From Clostridiales bacterium (GTDB lineage Bacteria > Bacillota > Clostridia > Christensenellales > UMGS416), in the NCBI GenBank assembly GCA_012515725.1, contig JAAYXU010000110.1, forward strand, positions 1-12,156: DNA of 12,156 bases, read 5' to 3'. Positions 1 to 6,388 of this stretch are shown here, one piece after another. Within the stretch, counting starts at the first letter, position 1. Each line of letters opens with the position of its first letter. The position numbers and the translations under genes were made by a program. The notes under the pieces are model-generated. The model was not told the origin of the DNA and ran no database searches. It worked only from the letters and a program-made list of their open reading frames with translations.

Positions 1-915
1 CCGGGCGGCTGCGAGATCGGGATGCGGCCTATCGACCTGCACCTTAAGGGTCTGCGGGCGCTTGGCACCGCGATTAATGAGTCGATGGGCCATCTGGAGC
101 TGAAGTGTCCGCAGCTTACGGGCGGCGAGATTCATCTAGATTATCCAAGCGTAGGCGCAACCGAAAACATCATGATGGCAGCTGTGACAGCCAAAGGCAG
201 GACGCAGATCCATAATGCCGCGCGGGAGCCGGAGATCGTGGATCTGGCCCGGTTGCTTGGCTCCATGGGTGCGCATGTGCTGGGTGCGGGAGGCAGCGTC
301 ATCGATATCGAGGGCGTAAGCAGGCTGCACGGCTGCGATCATGAGGTGATACCCGATCGTATCGCGGCGGGAACATTCCTGGTCGCGGGCGCTATGAACG
401 GCGGTACGGTCGAGGTGCAGAACGTATACCCCTGCCACCTCATTCCTGTGATCGCGAAACTGCGGGAAACCGGGTGCACTCTTATAACCGGGGATGACTC
501 GATCATTATCAAGGCGCCAGCACGTCTTAAGGCGACAAGCCGTGTTGACACGATGCCGTATCCCGGTTTTCCCACCGACATGCAGGCGCCTATGTTCGTG
601 CTGTCCACGATCGCCGACGGCACTACGATCCTAGTGGAGAACGTGTTTGAAAATCGGTTCCACCACGCCTCGGAGCTCGTGCGCATGGGAGCGCGGGTGG
701 TGCTGCATGACCGGATGGCCATCATCACAGGAGTCGACAGGCTGCTGGGTACGCGGGTTACCAGCGCGGACCTGAGGGGCGGCGCCGCGATGGTGCTGGC
801 CGGTATCCACGCCGAGGGCGTGACGGTGGTCGAGCAGATCCATCACATCGATCGGGGTTACGAGCTGTTCGAAAACGATCTGCGGGGACTGGGCGCCGAT
901 ATACACAGAATCTGA
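1..915 (+). CDS. murA: UDP-N-acetylglucosamine 1-carboxyvinyltransferase (MurA), 5' end missing
   Basis: MurA transfers enolpyruvate from PEP to UDP-GlcNAc, the first committed cytoplasmic step of peptidoglycan synthesis. The reading frame is open from base 1, so about 115 N-terminal residues lie outside the window and 304 residues are visible. The first codons read PGGCEIGMRPIDLH, the MurA active-site loop. Its Cys (codon 4 of the window) is the PEP- and fosfomycin-reactive residue, so a Cys-type, fosfomycin-sensitive enzyme is expected. Further family blocks are NAAREPEIVD, PDRIAAGTFLVAGA, FPTDMQA with the catalytic Asp, VFENRF, DLRGGAAMVLAG and HIDRGYE at the C-terminus. The ATG at 22 lies inside the conserved loop and is not the start. 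The TGA stop at 913-915 touches the ribosome binding site of the next ORF, implying cotranscription. MurA within the dcw cluster just before ftsQ is known from some Clostridia; B. subtilis has murB there. Identification is near certain. Confidence 0.97.
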   Translation, partial: PGGCEIGMRPIDLHLKGLRALGTAINESMGHLELKCPQLTGGEIHLDYPSVGATENIMMAAVTAKGRTQIHNAAREPEIVDLARLLGSMGAHVLGAGGSVIDIEGVSRLHGCDHEVIPDRIAAGTFLVAGAMNGGTVEVQNVYPCHLIPVIAKLRETGCTLITGDDSIIIKAPARLKATSRVDTMPYPGFPTDMQAPMFVLSTIADGTTILVENVFENRFHHASELVRMGARVVLHDRMAIITGVDRLLGTRVTSADLRGGAAMVLAGIHAEGVTVVEQIHHIDRGYELFENDLRGLGADIHRI

Positions 916-925
916 GAGGACCGAT

Positions 926-1063
926 ATGACAAATACGCAAAAGAGAAAGCGGTTCGAAAGTGACCGACGCGGCGCACGCTCAAAAGCGGAGCGTGTGCGG
1001 GAGCCTGCGGATACGCGTGAGTCGGCGGGCTTCAATAGACAAGGGGATTCCTCACGGCGCTGA
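926..1063 (+). CDS. 45-residue Arg/Lys-rich ORF in frame with ftsQ; probable detached cytoplasmic tail of FtsQ/DivIB
   Basis: This ATG ORF has a good ribosome binding site (GAGAGGA at 914-920, 5-base spacing) and starts 10 bases after the murA stop. It begins MTNTQKRKRFESDRRGARSK and is strongly basic, hydrophilic and without a membrane segment, which is how DivIB/FtsQ proteins of Firmicutes begin before their transmembrane helix. It ends at TGA 1061-1063. The next codons (AAA TCC GTG) run in the same frame straight into ftsQ, so the stop is all that separates the two. One base change (for example CGA to TGA) would explain it. TGA is a true stop in this organism, since six other genes here end with it. 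The ORF may be the original FtsQ N-terminus cut off by mutation or sequencing error, or a leader peptide whose translation delivers ribosomes to the ftsQ GTG by termination-reinitiation. An independent small gene seems less likely. Confidence 0.6.
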   Translation: MTNTQKRKRFESDRRGARSKAERVREPADTRESAGFNRQGDSSRR

Positions 1064-1069
1064 AAATCC

Positions 1070-1807
1070 GTGGATACGGGCAATGTACGGGGGCCGCTGG
1101 CTTTGCTGGCCGTGCTGGCCCTTTTAGTATGCGCAGTGCTGCTGGGATGGGATGCGTTCGCGATCCGGAGCGTAACCATCACAGGATACAAGAACCTCAC
1201 ATACGACGAGCTTCTCGCGCTCTCGGGCGTTCGCACCGACGAAAACTTGTTCATGTTGGATCCGCGGCTTGTCGCCAGCCGACTTGAAAGCAATCCGTTC
1301 GTTGATGTGCTGTCGGTAGAGCGGGTATACCCCGACACGGTCGCGATCGAGATATTTGAGAGATCTCCGCGGGCCGCCGTCGAGGTGATCGAGGGTTACG
1401 CCGTGATCGGAGAAGAGGACATAGTGCTCAGCGTGAGCGGGTCCCTTCCGGCAGGCCACTGTCCGGTCGTGAAGGGGCTGCCGCTTAACCGCTGGGATCC
1501 GGGCACCACGCTTGACTCGGGCGAAAGCGAAAGGATCAAAATAATGGATCAGCTGCTGCGCGCCGTATATGATACAGGAGCCGTGCACTGGATCGGCGAG
1601 ATAGACCTTAGTGACCTGCAGAACATCGTCATACTCTCGGAAGAAGGAATACTGATCCTCGTGGGAGAATTAAAGAGCCTGGACGAAAAATTCAAGCTAC
1701 TTGACCAGATCATGCCAAGCATCCGGCAGGAGGGGTACACTGCCGGGAAGATTTATTTGACTGCCGACAGCGTGAATTTCGTGCCGACAACCGCCAACCC
1801 TGAGTAA
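1070..1807 (+). CDS. ftsQ: Cell division protein FtsQ/DivIB (POTRA domain)
   Basis: FtsQ/DivIB is a bitopic membrane protein of the divisome that works with FtsL and FtsB/DivIC to control septal peptidoglycan synthesis. As called, the product is 245 residues: a very short N-terminus, one transmembrane helix (about residues 8-27, GPLALLAVLALLVCAVLLGW), then a POTRA domain (about 32-100; SVTITGYKNLTYDELLALSG, later NPFVDVLSVERVYPDTVAIEI and ERSPRAAVE) and a beta domain to about residue 230. The GTG at 1070 is the only in-frame start before the membrane helix, but it has no Shine-Dalgarno sequence at proper distance: the purine run AAGGGGA at 1041-1047 is over 20 bases away. It lies 6 bases after the TGA of the basic upstream ORF in the same frame. 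The ancestral gene was therefore probably 926-1807, about 293 residues. Family assignment is firm; the start is uncertain. The next gene begins 18 bases after the TAA stop. Confidence 0.9.
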   Translation: MDTGNVRGPLALLAVLALLVCAVLLGWDAFAIRSVTITGYKNLTYDELLALSGVRTDENLFMLDPRLVASRLESNPFVDVLSVERVYPDTVAIEIFERSPRAAVEVIEGYAVIGEEDIVLSVSGSLPAGHCPVVKGLPLNRWDPGTTLDSGESERIKIMDQLLRAVYDTGAVHWIGEIDLSDLQNIVILSEEGILILVGELKSLDEKFKLLDQIMPSIRQEGYTAGKIYLTADSVNFVPTTANPE

Positions 1808-1825
1808 AGCATTGAAAGGATGTTT

Positions 1826-2539
1826 ATGAGCCGGAGAGTGGCACAGGCGTTGATTCTGACGGCGGCAGGCCTGGTATTGGGCCTGCTTGTGTCGTTGCAG
1901 CTAAAAAACGTTATCGCTGCAGGAGGTAGCGTTTCGCTTATACGGATCCGTGAGCTGAACGAGCGTATCGACGCGCTTGAGCAGGATAACGCGGCACTGG
2001 AGCGGGAGATAGTGGCGCTTCACAGCGAGGCGTTCGAAAGGGAGCGGGCGGCGCAGGCGGCCTCGGAGCAGACCGATGCGCTCATGGGTGCGCTAGAAGC
2101 CCTTCGCGCCGAGGCAGGGCTCACGCCGCTGTCGGGCCCGGGCGTGACGGTAACCATACGGCAGCGGACAACAGCGGGCGGCGAAGCGCTGCAATATGTG
2201 TCCGATACGGATCTTCTTAATATCGTCAATGAGCTGTGGGCTGCCGGAGCCGAGGCAGTCGCCGTCAACAACCAGCGTCTGGGCGCTGCCAGCGAGATAC
2301 GCAGAGCGGGCGCGTATATAAGCATCAACGGGTACGCGACCGCAGCGCCCTTCACGATCACGGCGCTGGGAGACGAGAAGGCGCTCTCCTCCGCCCTGAA
2401 TCTTTACGGGGGCGTGGTCGACATGCTCTCTGACGCCTACGATATCGAGATCATACGGCAAAGCTCCCTGACAGTACCCGCCCTAGAAGGCGAGCCCGGC
2501 TTCCGGTATGCCCGTCCGGCGGCCGAGCCTCCGTCATGA
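1826..2539 (+). CDS. DUF881 family membrane-anchored coiled-coil protein, copy 1 (YlxW/YlxX-like)
   Basis: This is a 237-residue protein of the DUF881 family, which in Firmicutes sits between divIB and sbp (ylxW and ylxX in B. subtilis). Its molecular function is not established. The sequence shows an N-terminal membrane anchor (about residues 5-24), a heptad-like stretch rich in Glu, Ala, Leu and Arg (about 35-90) that should form a coiled coil, and a DUF881 domain marked by LTPLSGPGVTVTI, LLNIVNELWAAGAEAVAVN and PFTITALGD. The extracytoplasmic domain faces outward if the anchor is uncleaved. ATG 1826 is chosen over ATG 1820 because GAAAGGA (1814-1820) lies 5 bases upstream of it, whereas it overlaps the earlier ATG. 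The stop TGA overlaps the next gene's ATG (ATGA at 2536-2539), so the two DUF881 genes are probably translationally coupled. Confidence 0.88.
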   Translation: MSRRVAQALILTAAGLVLGLLVSLQLKNVIAAGGSVSLIRIRELNERIDALEQDNAALEREIVALHSEAFERERAAQAASEQTDALMGALEALRAEAGLTPLSGPGVTVTIRQRTTAGGEALQYVSDTDLLNIVNELWAAGAEAVAVNNQRLGAASEIRRAGAYISINGYATAAPFTITALGDEKALSSALNLYGGVVDMLSDAYDIEIIRQSSLTVPALEGEPGFRYARPAAEPPS

Positions 2540-3243
2540 GGGGGCGGGCGCAGGGCGCTGCGCTACTGCTGCTTGCCGCGGCGGTAACGCTGACCGCGGC
2601 GGGACTGGGTAGCGTGGATCTCGCGCTTCCTTATATCCGCTCCGGGATGGCGCGCGTAATGGAGGCCCGGGATCGACTGGACGCGCTCGAGGTCGAGCGG
2701 CAGGAGCTTCTTGACCGCAGGCAAGAACTACTGGACGCGATCGACCGCTCACGGAGCGCCCACAGCGTCAGTCTATTGAAAGCCGGGGAGATCGAGTCGG
2801 AAATCGCGCGCACCGCCGCGTGGACGGGCTGGGTAGCATGCACCGGCGGGGGCGTGCGCGTCACGCTGACCGATGCGCCCGACGAGGTCATCCGCGCCGC
2901 GGGACCGGGCACGGATCCGGGCAGGTTCATCGTCCACGACCGCGACCTGCTGCGCGTCATGAACGCGCTATGGGCTTCGGGGGCGGAAGCGGTCGCGGTC
3001 AACGGCGAGCGATATCGAGTGGGCGACGCGGTCCTGTGCGTGGGCCCGTCCATCCGGGTGGGAGAGCACAGGCTGGCTCCTCCATATATCGTCGAGGCCA
3101 TAGGCGACGGGGATGCGCTGGCCGAGTCGCTGACGACCGGCGAGTACTCGGCGTTGTACCGGGAGCTGGCGGTTTTTGGCATCGGTATGCGCGTGGAGCC
3201 GGTCAGCCGGCTCGTGCTGCCGGGCCGGAAAGGAGCGCAATAA
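2536..3243 (+). CDS. DUF881 family membrane-anchored coiled-coil protein, copy 2 (YlxW/YlxX-like)
   Basis: A second DUF881 protein, 235 residues, has the same architecture as its neighbour: a hydrophobic N-terminal anchor (about residues 6-25), a charged heptad segment (about 40-70, ARDRLDALEVERQELLDRRQ) and a DUF881 domain with CTGGGVRVTLTDA, HDRDLLRVMNALWASGAEA, VAVNGERYRVGDAVLCVGP and PPYIVEAIGDGDAL. This copy keeps the fuller form of the family, with a HDRDL loop and a Cys-containing strand, while copy 1 is more divergent. The two probably arose by an old duplication and may form a heteromer, but that is inference. The start overlaps the preceding stop as ATGA and has no strong RBS of its own, pointing to coupling. 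The TAA stop is directly followed by the sbp start. Confidence 0.88.
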   Translation: MRGRAQGAALLLLAAAVTLTAAGLGSVDLALPYIRSGMARVMEARDRLDALEVERQELLDRRQELLDAIDRSRSAHSVSLLKAGEIESEIARTAAWTGWVACTGGGVRVTLTDAPDEVIRAAGPGTDPGRFIVHDRDLLRVMNALWASGAEAVAVNGERYRVGDAVLCVGPSIRVGEHRLAPPYIVEAIGDGDALAESLTTGEYSALYRELAVFGIGMRVEPVSRLVLPGRKGAQ

Positions 3244-3244
3244 C

Positions 3245-3625
3245 ATGCTGTATGTATTGGCGGGTATCGCGCTGGGGCTGCTGCTGGGCCTTGTTTTCCC
3301 CTTCGGCGTTCCGGCCGAATGGTCGCCCTATGTGTCGGTTGCGCTGCTGGCCGCGCTTGGCGCGGTGCTCGAGGCGGCCGTCGACAGGCAGCGGGGCGAG
3401 TTCCGGGCCGGTCGCCTTCTGGCTGCGTTTTTCGGGGACGGACTGCTGGCTGCCGGGCTGGCATTAATTGGTGACCGGCTGGATGTTCCGCTCTATCTAG
3501 CAGCCGTGGTATGGTTTGGAGGACGTATATTTATCAGTATTGGGAGATTAAGGAATAACTGGTCTGACGAACAGTATAAAAAAGGCCAAAATGCTGAGAA
3601 TGAAAGGGAAAATCAAAGGATTTAA
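3245..3625 (+). CDS. sbp: Small basic protein Sbp (DUF1290 family) membrane protein
   Basis: The 126-residue product matches the Sbp/DUF1290 family, whose gene lies between the DUF881 genes and ftsA in Bacillus and Clostridia (121 residues in B. subtilis). Its role is unknown; its location suggests a link to division or envelope assembly. Four short hydrophobic segments are visible (about residues 1-18, 26-44, 58-76 and 80-99). Family blocks are VLAGIALGLLLGLVFPF, PYVSVALLAALGAVLEA, and LYLAAVVWFGGRIFISIGRL followed by a basic, Asn-rich cytoplasmic tail. ATG 3245 is chosen because AAAGGAG (3229-3235) lies 9 bases upstream and the membrane segment starts at once. A longer in-frame start at 3176 would overlap the DUF881 gene and add unrelated residues. 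The tail (from about 3540) is clearly more AT-rich than the rest of the operon and leads into the AT-rich gap before ftsA. Confidence 0.92.
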   Translation: MLYVLAGIALGLLLGLVFPFGVPAEWSPYVSVALLAALGAVLEAAVDRQRGEFRAGRLLAAFFGDGLLAAGLALIGDRLDVPLYLAAVVWFGGRIFISIGRLRNNWSDEQYKKGQNAENERENQRI

Positions 3626-3635
3626 TGAATACCGG

Positions 3636-3665
3636 TTGTATTAACGGCGTCCGCCATGTTAAAAT
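3636..3665 (+). promoter_or_regulatory. Candidate sigma-A promoter for ftsA-ftsZ (extended -10)
   Basis: In the 97-base gap between sbp and ftsA, TTGTAT (3636-3641) is followed after 18 bases by TAAAAT (3660-3665), with TG one base upstream of the -10 hexamer (TGTTAAAAT), an extended -10. The -10 matches consensus at 5 of 6 positions; the -35 matches only at TTG. Transcription would start near 3672. This would exclude the GTG at 3669 as an ftsA start and fits the ATG at 3723. No terminator hairpin is evident after sbp, so read-through from the upstream operon is likely as well. Confidence 0.45.
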
Positions 3666-3722
3666 GGTGTGAATTATTCCCAGAATGGCTGCGAACGATC
3701 GGAAAGGTGGAATCCGGGGCTC

Positions 3723-4901
3723 ATGGGTAAGGCGGTAGCTGCGCTTGACTTCGGTACCTCCAAAGTTTCAGCCGTGATCGGACGCATCGAATCCAGAGGT
3801 GGGATCGCGATACTGGGAGCCGGTGCGGTGCCTTACGCGGGATTTCGGAATAACGAGTGGATCGAGCCAGAGGAACTAGCTGCGATCATCCGGAAGGCAC
3901 AGAAAAGAAGCGAGCGCCGGGCCCATCGGCGGATGCGTGAGCTGTATGTGGTGATTCCCGGCGAGTTTACGGAAACGCAGCTTCGCCAGGTGACGATGAA
4001 ACCGTCGGGTCCCGGTGGACTGATAACGAGGGAGGATATGGATTCGCTCAGCAGGATGGCTGCCGACTACGACAAACCTGTACACTATCGGCTCCTGCAC
4101 CTCAACCTGCTGGGCGCTTCGCTGGACGGCACGATGGTCTGGCAGGACCCTGTCGGGCGGATGTGCGGAGAGGTGACGGCATATCACTCGTGCATCGCCG
4201 CGGATGGTCTGTTCATGGAGTCCATCGAGGAAATGCTGGGAGAGATGGGTCTTGGAGTCGTGGAGTATGTGGCCGCGCCTTTGTCCACTGGGCGGATGGT
4301 CGCGGAGTCGGTTGCTCCCGATCACACTGTAATAGTGATCGACAGTGGATACTTTACGAGCGACCTTATCGTTATACGCAACGGCTGCGTGCTGCATCAC
4401 GAGAGCATTGAACTTGGCGGAGGCCATATCACCTCCGATCTGGCGGTCGAGCTGGAGCTGTCTATGTATGATGCTGAGTTCGTTAAGCGCCGCAATCCTG
4501 TCGGAATGGCGACCGGCGCTGGACCGGGCCGCATGGCGGTGGACTGGAGCGATCGGAAGCTTTCAGTTCGGATGGATGATGTGAGGGCCATCATGGAGCG
4601 CCGGATCGAGGAACTGGCGGGCATCGTGTCCAGTTCCCTGACGCGGCTGGGACTGGAAATGGGCAAGCTGACCGATGTGTTTCTGACAGGCGGCGGCGTG
4701 TCGCTCATACGGGGAGCCCGCGAGACGGTATCCCGGGAGCTGGGCGTGATGGTTCACCACTATATTCCCAAAGCGCCGCTGCTCAACAGCCCTGCGTTCG
4801 CGTCGGTAATGGGCGCTGTCCATTGGGCTTTCCGGAATCATACTGATCCGAGCCTGACCTGGTGGGATCGGCTTAAGAAAAGCTTTCTGGAGTTCATCTA
4901 A
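3723..4901 (+). CDS. ftsA: Cell division protein FtsA (actin-like), divergent phosphate-2 motif
   Basis: FtsA is the actin-like ATPase that tethers FtsZ filaments to the membrane and recruits later divisome proteins. The 392-residue product shows the phosphate-1 motif (ALDFGTSKVSAVIG, residues 7-20), an SHS2/1C region (about 70-185) and the adenosine motif (FLTGGGVSLIRGA, Gly 323-325). Its C-terminal amphipathic helix, WWDRLKKSFLEFI, is the expected membrane-targeting sequence, separated by a short linker. Position directly before ftsZ supports the call. Odd: the phosphate-2 loop, normally D-x-G-G-G-T/S-T, reads DSGYFTSD (207-214), so two of the three glycines are lost. Start: ATG 3723 begins MGKAVAALDFGT as in other FtsA proteins, with AAAGGTGG (3703-3710) at a rather long 12-base spacing. 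A GTG at 3669 would add 18 unrelated residues without an RBS. The ftsZ start follows 19 bases after the TAA. Confidence 0.92.
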   Translation: MGKAVAALDFGTSKVSAVIGRIESRGGIAILGAGAVPYAGFRNNEWIEPEELAAIIRKAQKRSERRAHRRMRELYVVIPGEFTETQLRQVTMKPSGPGGLITREDMDSLSRMAADYDKPVHYRLLHLNLLGASLDGTMVWQDPVGRMCGEVTAYHSCIAADGLFMESIEEMLGEMGLGVVEYVAAPLSTGRMVAESVAPDHTVIVIDSGYFTSDLIVIRNGCVLHHESIELGGGHITSDLAVELELSMYDAEFVKRRNPVGMATGAGPGRMAVDWSDRKLSVRMDDVRAIMERRIEELAGIVSSSLTRLGLEMGKLTDVFLTGGGVSLIRGARETVSRELGVMVHHYIPKAPLLNSPAFASVMGAVHWAFRNHTDPSLTWWDRLKKSFLEFI

Positions 4902-4920
4902 TACTAAAGGGGGATGCATC

Positions 4921-6204
4921 ATGTTGGAATTTGACATTGATGTGGCTCAATTCGCGCAGATCAAGGTCGTGGGAATAGGAGGCGCGGGCAACAACGCCGT
5001 GAACCGGATGATTCAGTCCGGTCTCAAGGGCGTGGAATTCATCGCGCTCAACACCGATAAGCAGGCGCTGCTCTTATCCCACGCAAATCTAAAGATTCAA
5101 ATCGGGGAAAAAATCACAAAGGGTCTGGGCGCCGGCGCGAATCCCGACATCGGCCAGAAAGCCGCCGAGGAGAGCCGGGAGGAGATCGCTCAGAATTTGA
5201 AGGGCGCAGACCTTGTGTTCATAACGGGGGGAATGGGTGGAGGTACCGGTACCGGTGCCGCGCCGGTCGTGGCAGAGGTAGCCCGGGAGATGGGCATACT
5301 GACGCTGGGCGTCGTGACCAAGCCCTTTACCTTCGAGGGCAGGCCGCGCGCAGCCAACGCCGAGAAGGGCATCAGAGAACTGGAGAGCCGGGTAGACACG
5401 CTTGTTGTCATCCCCAATGACCGGCTGCTTCAGGCGGTGGGTAAGGGTACCTCGTTGGTGGATGCTTTCCGGGTCGCCGACGACGTACTGCGCCAGGGCA
5501 TACAGGGCATATCAGACCTCATCGCGATGCCCAGCCTTATCAATCTCGACTTTGCCGATGTGCGAACCATCATGCGCGACAAGGGAATGGCTCATATGGG
5601 CATAGGCCTGGGGACGGGAGAGAGCCGCGCGACGGACGCCGCGCGCCAGGCAATATCCAGCCCGCTTCTGGAGACGACTATCGAGGGCGCGAAGTCGGTG
5701 CTTATCAATATCACAGGCGACGCCACGCTGGCGCTGATGGAGATAGAGGAGGCCGCGTCACTGGTCGCCGAGGCGGTGGATCCCGAGGCCAACATCATAT
5801 TCGGCGCTGGTATTGACGACGAAATGGAAGATCAGGCCCGCATCACCGTAATCGCGACGGGCTTCTCATCTTCGAGCGCATCGGGCGCGCGCAAGAGCGT
5901 GTTTGCGCGACAGACGATGCCCGAGGAGCCCCGGGAGCCCCAGATTACACGGGAGTCCCAGACGGTACGCGACTCCGAGGAGCCCCTGATGGGATTTGAT
6001 GATATGGATACCGGTGAAGCTCCCGCGCGCGGCCGTGAGCGGGAGGTGGACGCGGGCCGCTCTGAAGGGCGTACGCGGGACCCCTATGTACGCCGAGAAA
6101 CAAGACCAGAGCCGTATACGCGGCGGCCGCTCGCACCCAAGTCCGAACCTCCGTCCGACGATGACGATCTAGACATTCCCCCATTCCTGCGCCGCCGCCG
6201 GTAG
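4921..6204 (+). CDS. ftsZ: Cell division GTPase FtsZ
   Basis: FtsZ is the bacterial tubulin that polymerises with GTP into the Z ring, and at the polar site during sporulation. The 427-residue product has the N-terminal nucleotide-binding start (KVVGIGGAGNNAVNRMIQSG), the tubulin signature GGGTGTG (residues 106-112), the synergy loop region with NLDFADVRTIM, and the usual C-terminal subdomain ending near ATGFSS (about 315). A roughly 95-residue linker rich in Arg, Glu and Pro follows, with repeated EEPREP/ESQ-like short units. The protein ends with the conserved tail peptide DLDIPPFLRRRR that binds FtsA and other partners. The linker is longer than in B. subtilis (382 residues in total). AAAGGGGG (4906-4913) lies 7 bases before the ATG. 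The stop is TAG, followed by a strong terminator, so ftsZ ends the division operon. Confidence 0.98.
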   Translation: MLEFDIDVAQFAQIKVVGIGGAGNNAVNRMIQSGLKGVEFIALNTDKQALLLSHANLKIQIGEKITKGLGAGANPDIGQKAAEESREEIAQNLKGADLVFITGGMGGGTGTGAAPVVAEVAREMGILTLGVVTKPFTFEGRPRAANAEKGIRELESRVDTLVVIPNDRLLQAVGKGTSLVDAFRVADDVLRQGIQGISDLIAMPSLINLDFADVRTIMRDKGMAHMGIGLGTGESRATDAARQAISSPLLETTIEGAKSVLINITGDATLALMEIEEAASLVAEAVDPEANIIFGAGIDDEMEDQARITVIATGFSSSSASGARKSVFARQTMPEEPREPQITRESQTVRDSEEPLMGFDDMDTGEAPARGREREVDAGRSEGRTRDPYVRRETRPEPYTRRPLAPKSEPPSDDDDLDIPPFLRRRR

Positions 6205-6226
6205 CGCGGACGATACCACGAAGTAT

Positions 6227-6258
6227 GCGGGCGGGCCATCGGCCCGCCCGCCGCTTTT
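6227..6258 (+). terminator. Rho-independent terminator after ftsZ
   Basis: A perfect 11-bp GC stem (GCGGGCGGGCC at 6227-6237 with GGCCCGCCCGC at 6241-6251) closes a three-base ATC loop and is followed by CGCTTTT. The stem is very strong, but the U tract is short (four) and offset by two or three bases. It lies 22 bases after the ftsZ stop and separates the division operon from the spoIIG operon. Confidence 0.85.
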
Positions 6259-6286
6259 CGCCATATTCCGCTCTTTTCCGTTTTTA

Positions 6287-6332
6287 TTGAGTACACGATT
6301 CTACACAGTATAAGGGATGAATATGATATAGT
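6287..6332 (+). promoter_or_regulatory. Candidate spoIIG promoter region with a Spo0A-box-like site
   Basis: This AT-rich gap precedes spoIIGA-sigE, which in B. subtilis is transcribed by sigma-A RNA polymerase activated by Spo0A-P from a promoter with an unusually long spacer. Here TTCTACA (6299-6305) differs at one position from the reverse complement of the 0A box TGTCGAA. Possible -10 hexamers are TATGAT (6322-6327), 17 bases after TTCTAC, and TATAGT (6327-6332), 22 bases after it. An alternative ordinary pair is TTGAGT (6287-6292) with TATAAG (6309-6314), spacing 16. The exact promoter cannot be decided by eye; that one lies here is likely because the strong terminator at 6227-6258 requires a new start. 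Confidence 0.4.
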
Positions 6333-6388
6333 AGGTCCATACGGGAGGGCCTTTGGTCTGTCCGGAAAAGCGACTGCGGAGCGGTGCC

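Noticed and set aside
1061..1063. UGA recoding (as Trp, Gly or selenocysteine) to explain the in-frame stop before ftsQ
   Set aside because: UGA ends at least six other genes here and TGG is used for Trp, so general recoding is excluded; no selenocysteine element is evident and the tail is not a selenoprotein context.
631..1338. A long open frame on the minus strand across murA and ftsQ
   Set aside because: It is a shadow of two well-identified plus-strand genes, a common effect of high GC content; no family resemblance or RBS was seen. The same holds for other minus-strand frames, such as 2631-3464 and 9877-10680.
3669..3722. An 18-residue N-terminal extension of FtsA from a GTG at 3669
   Set aside because: It has no RBS, the residues are unlike other FtsA N-termini, and the GTG lies at or before the predicted transcription start.
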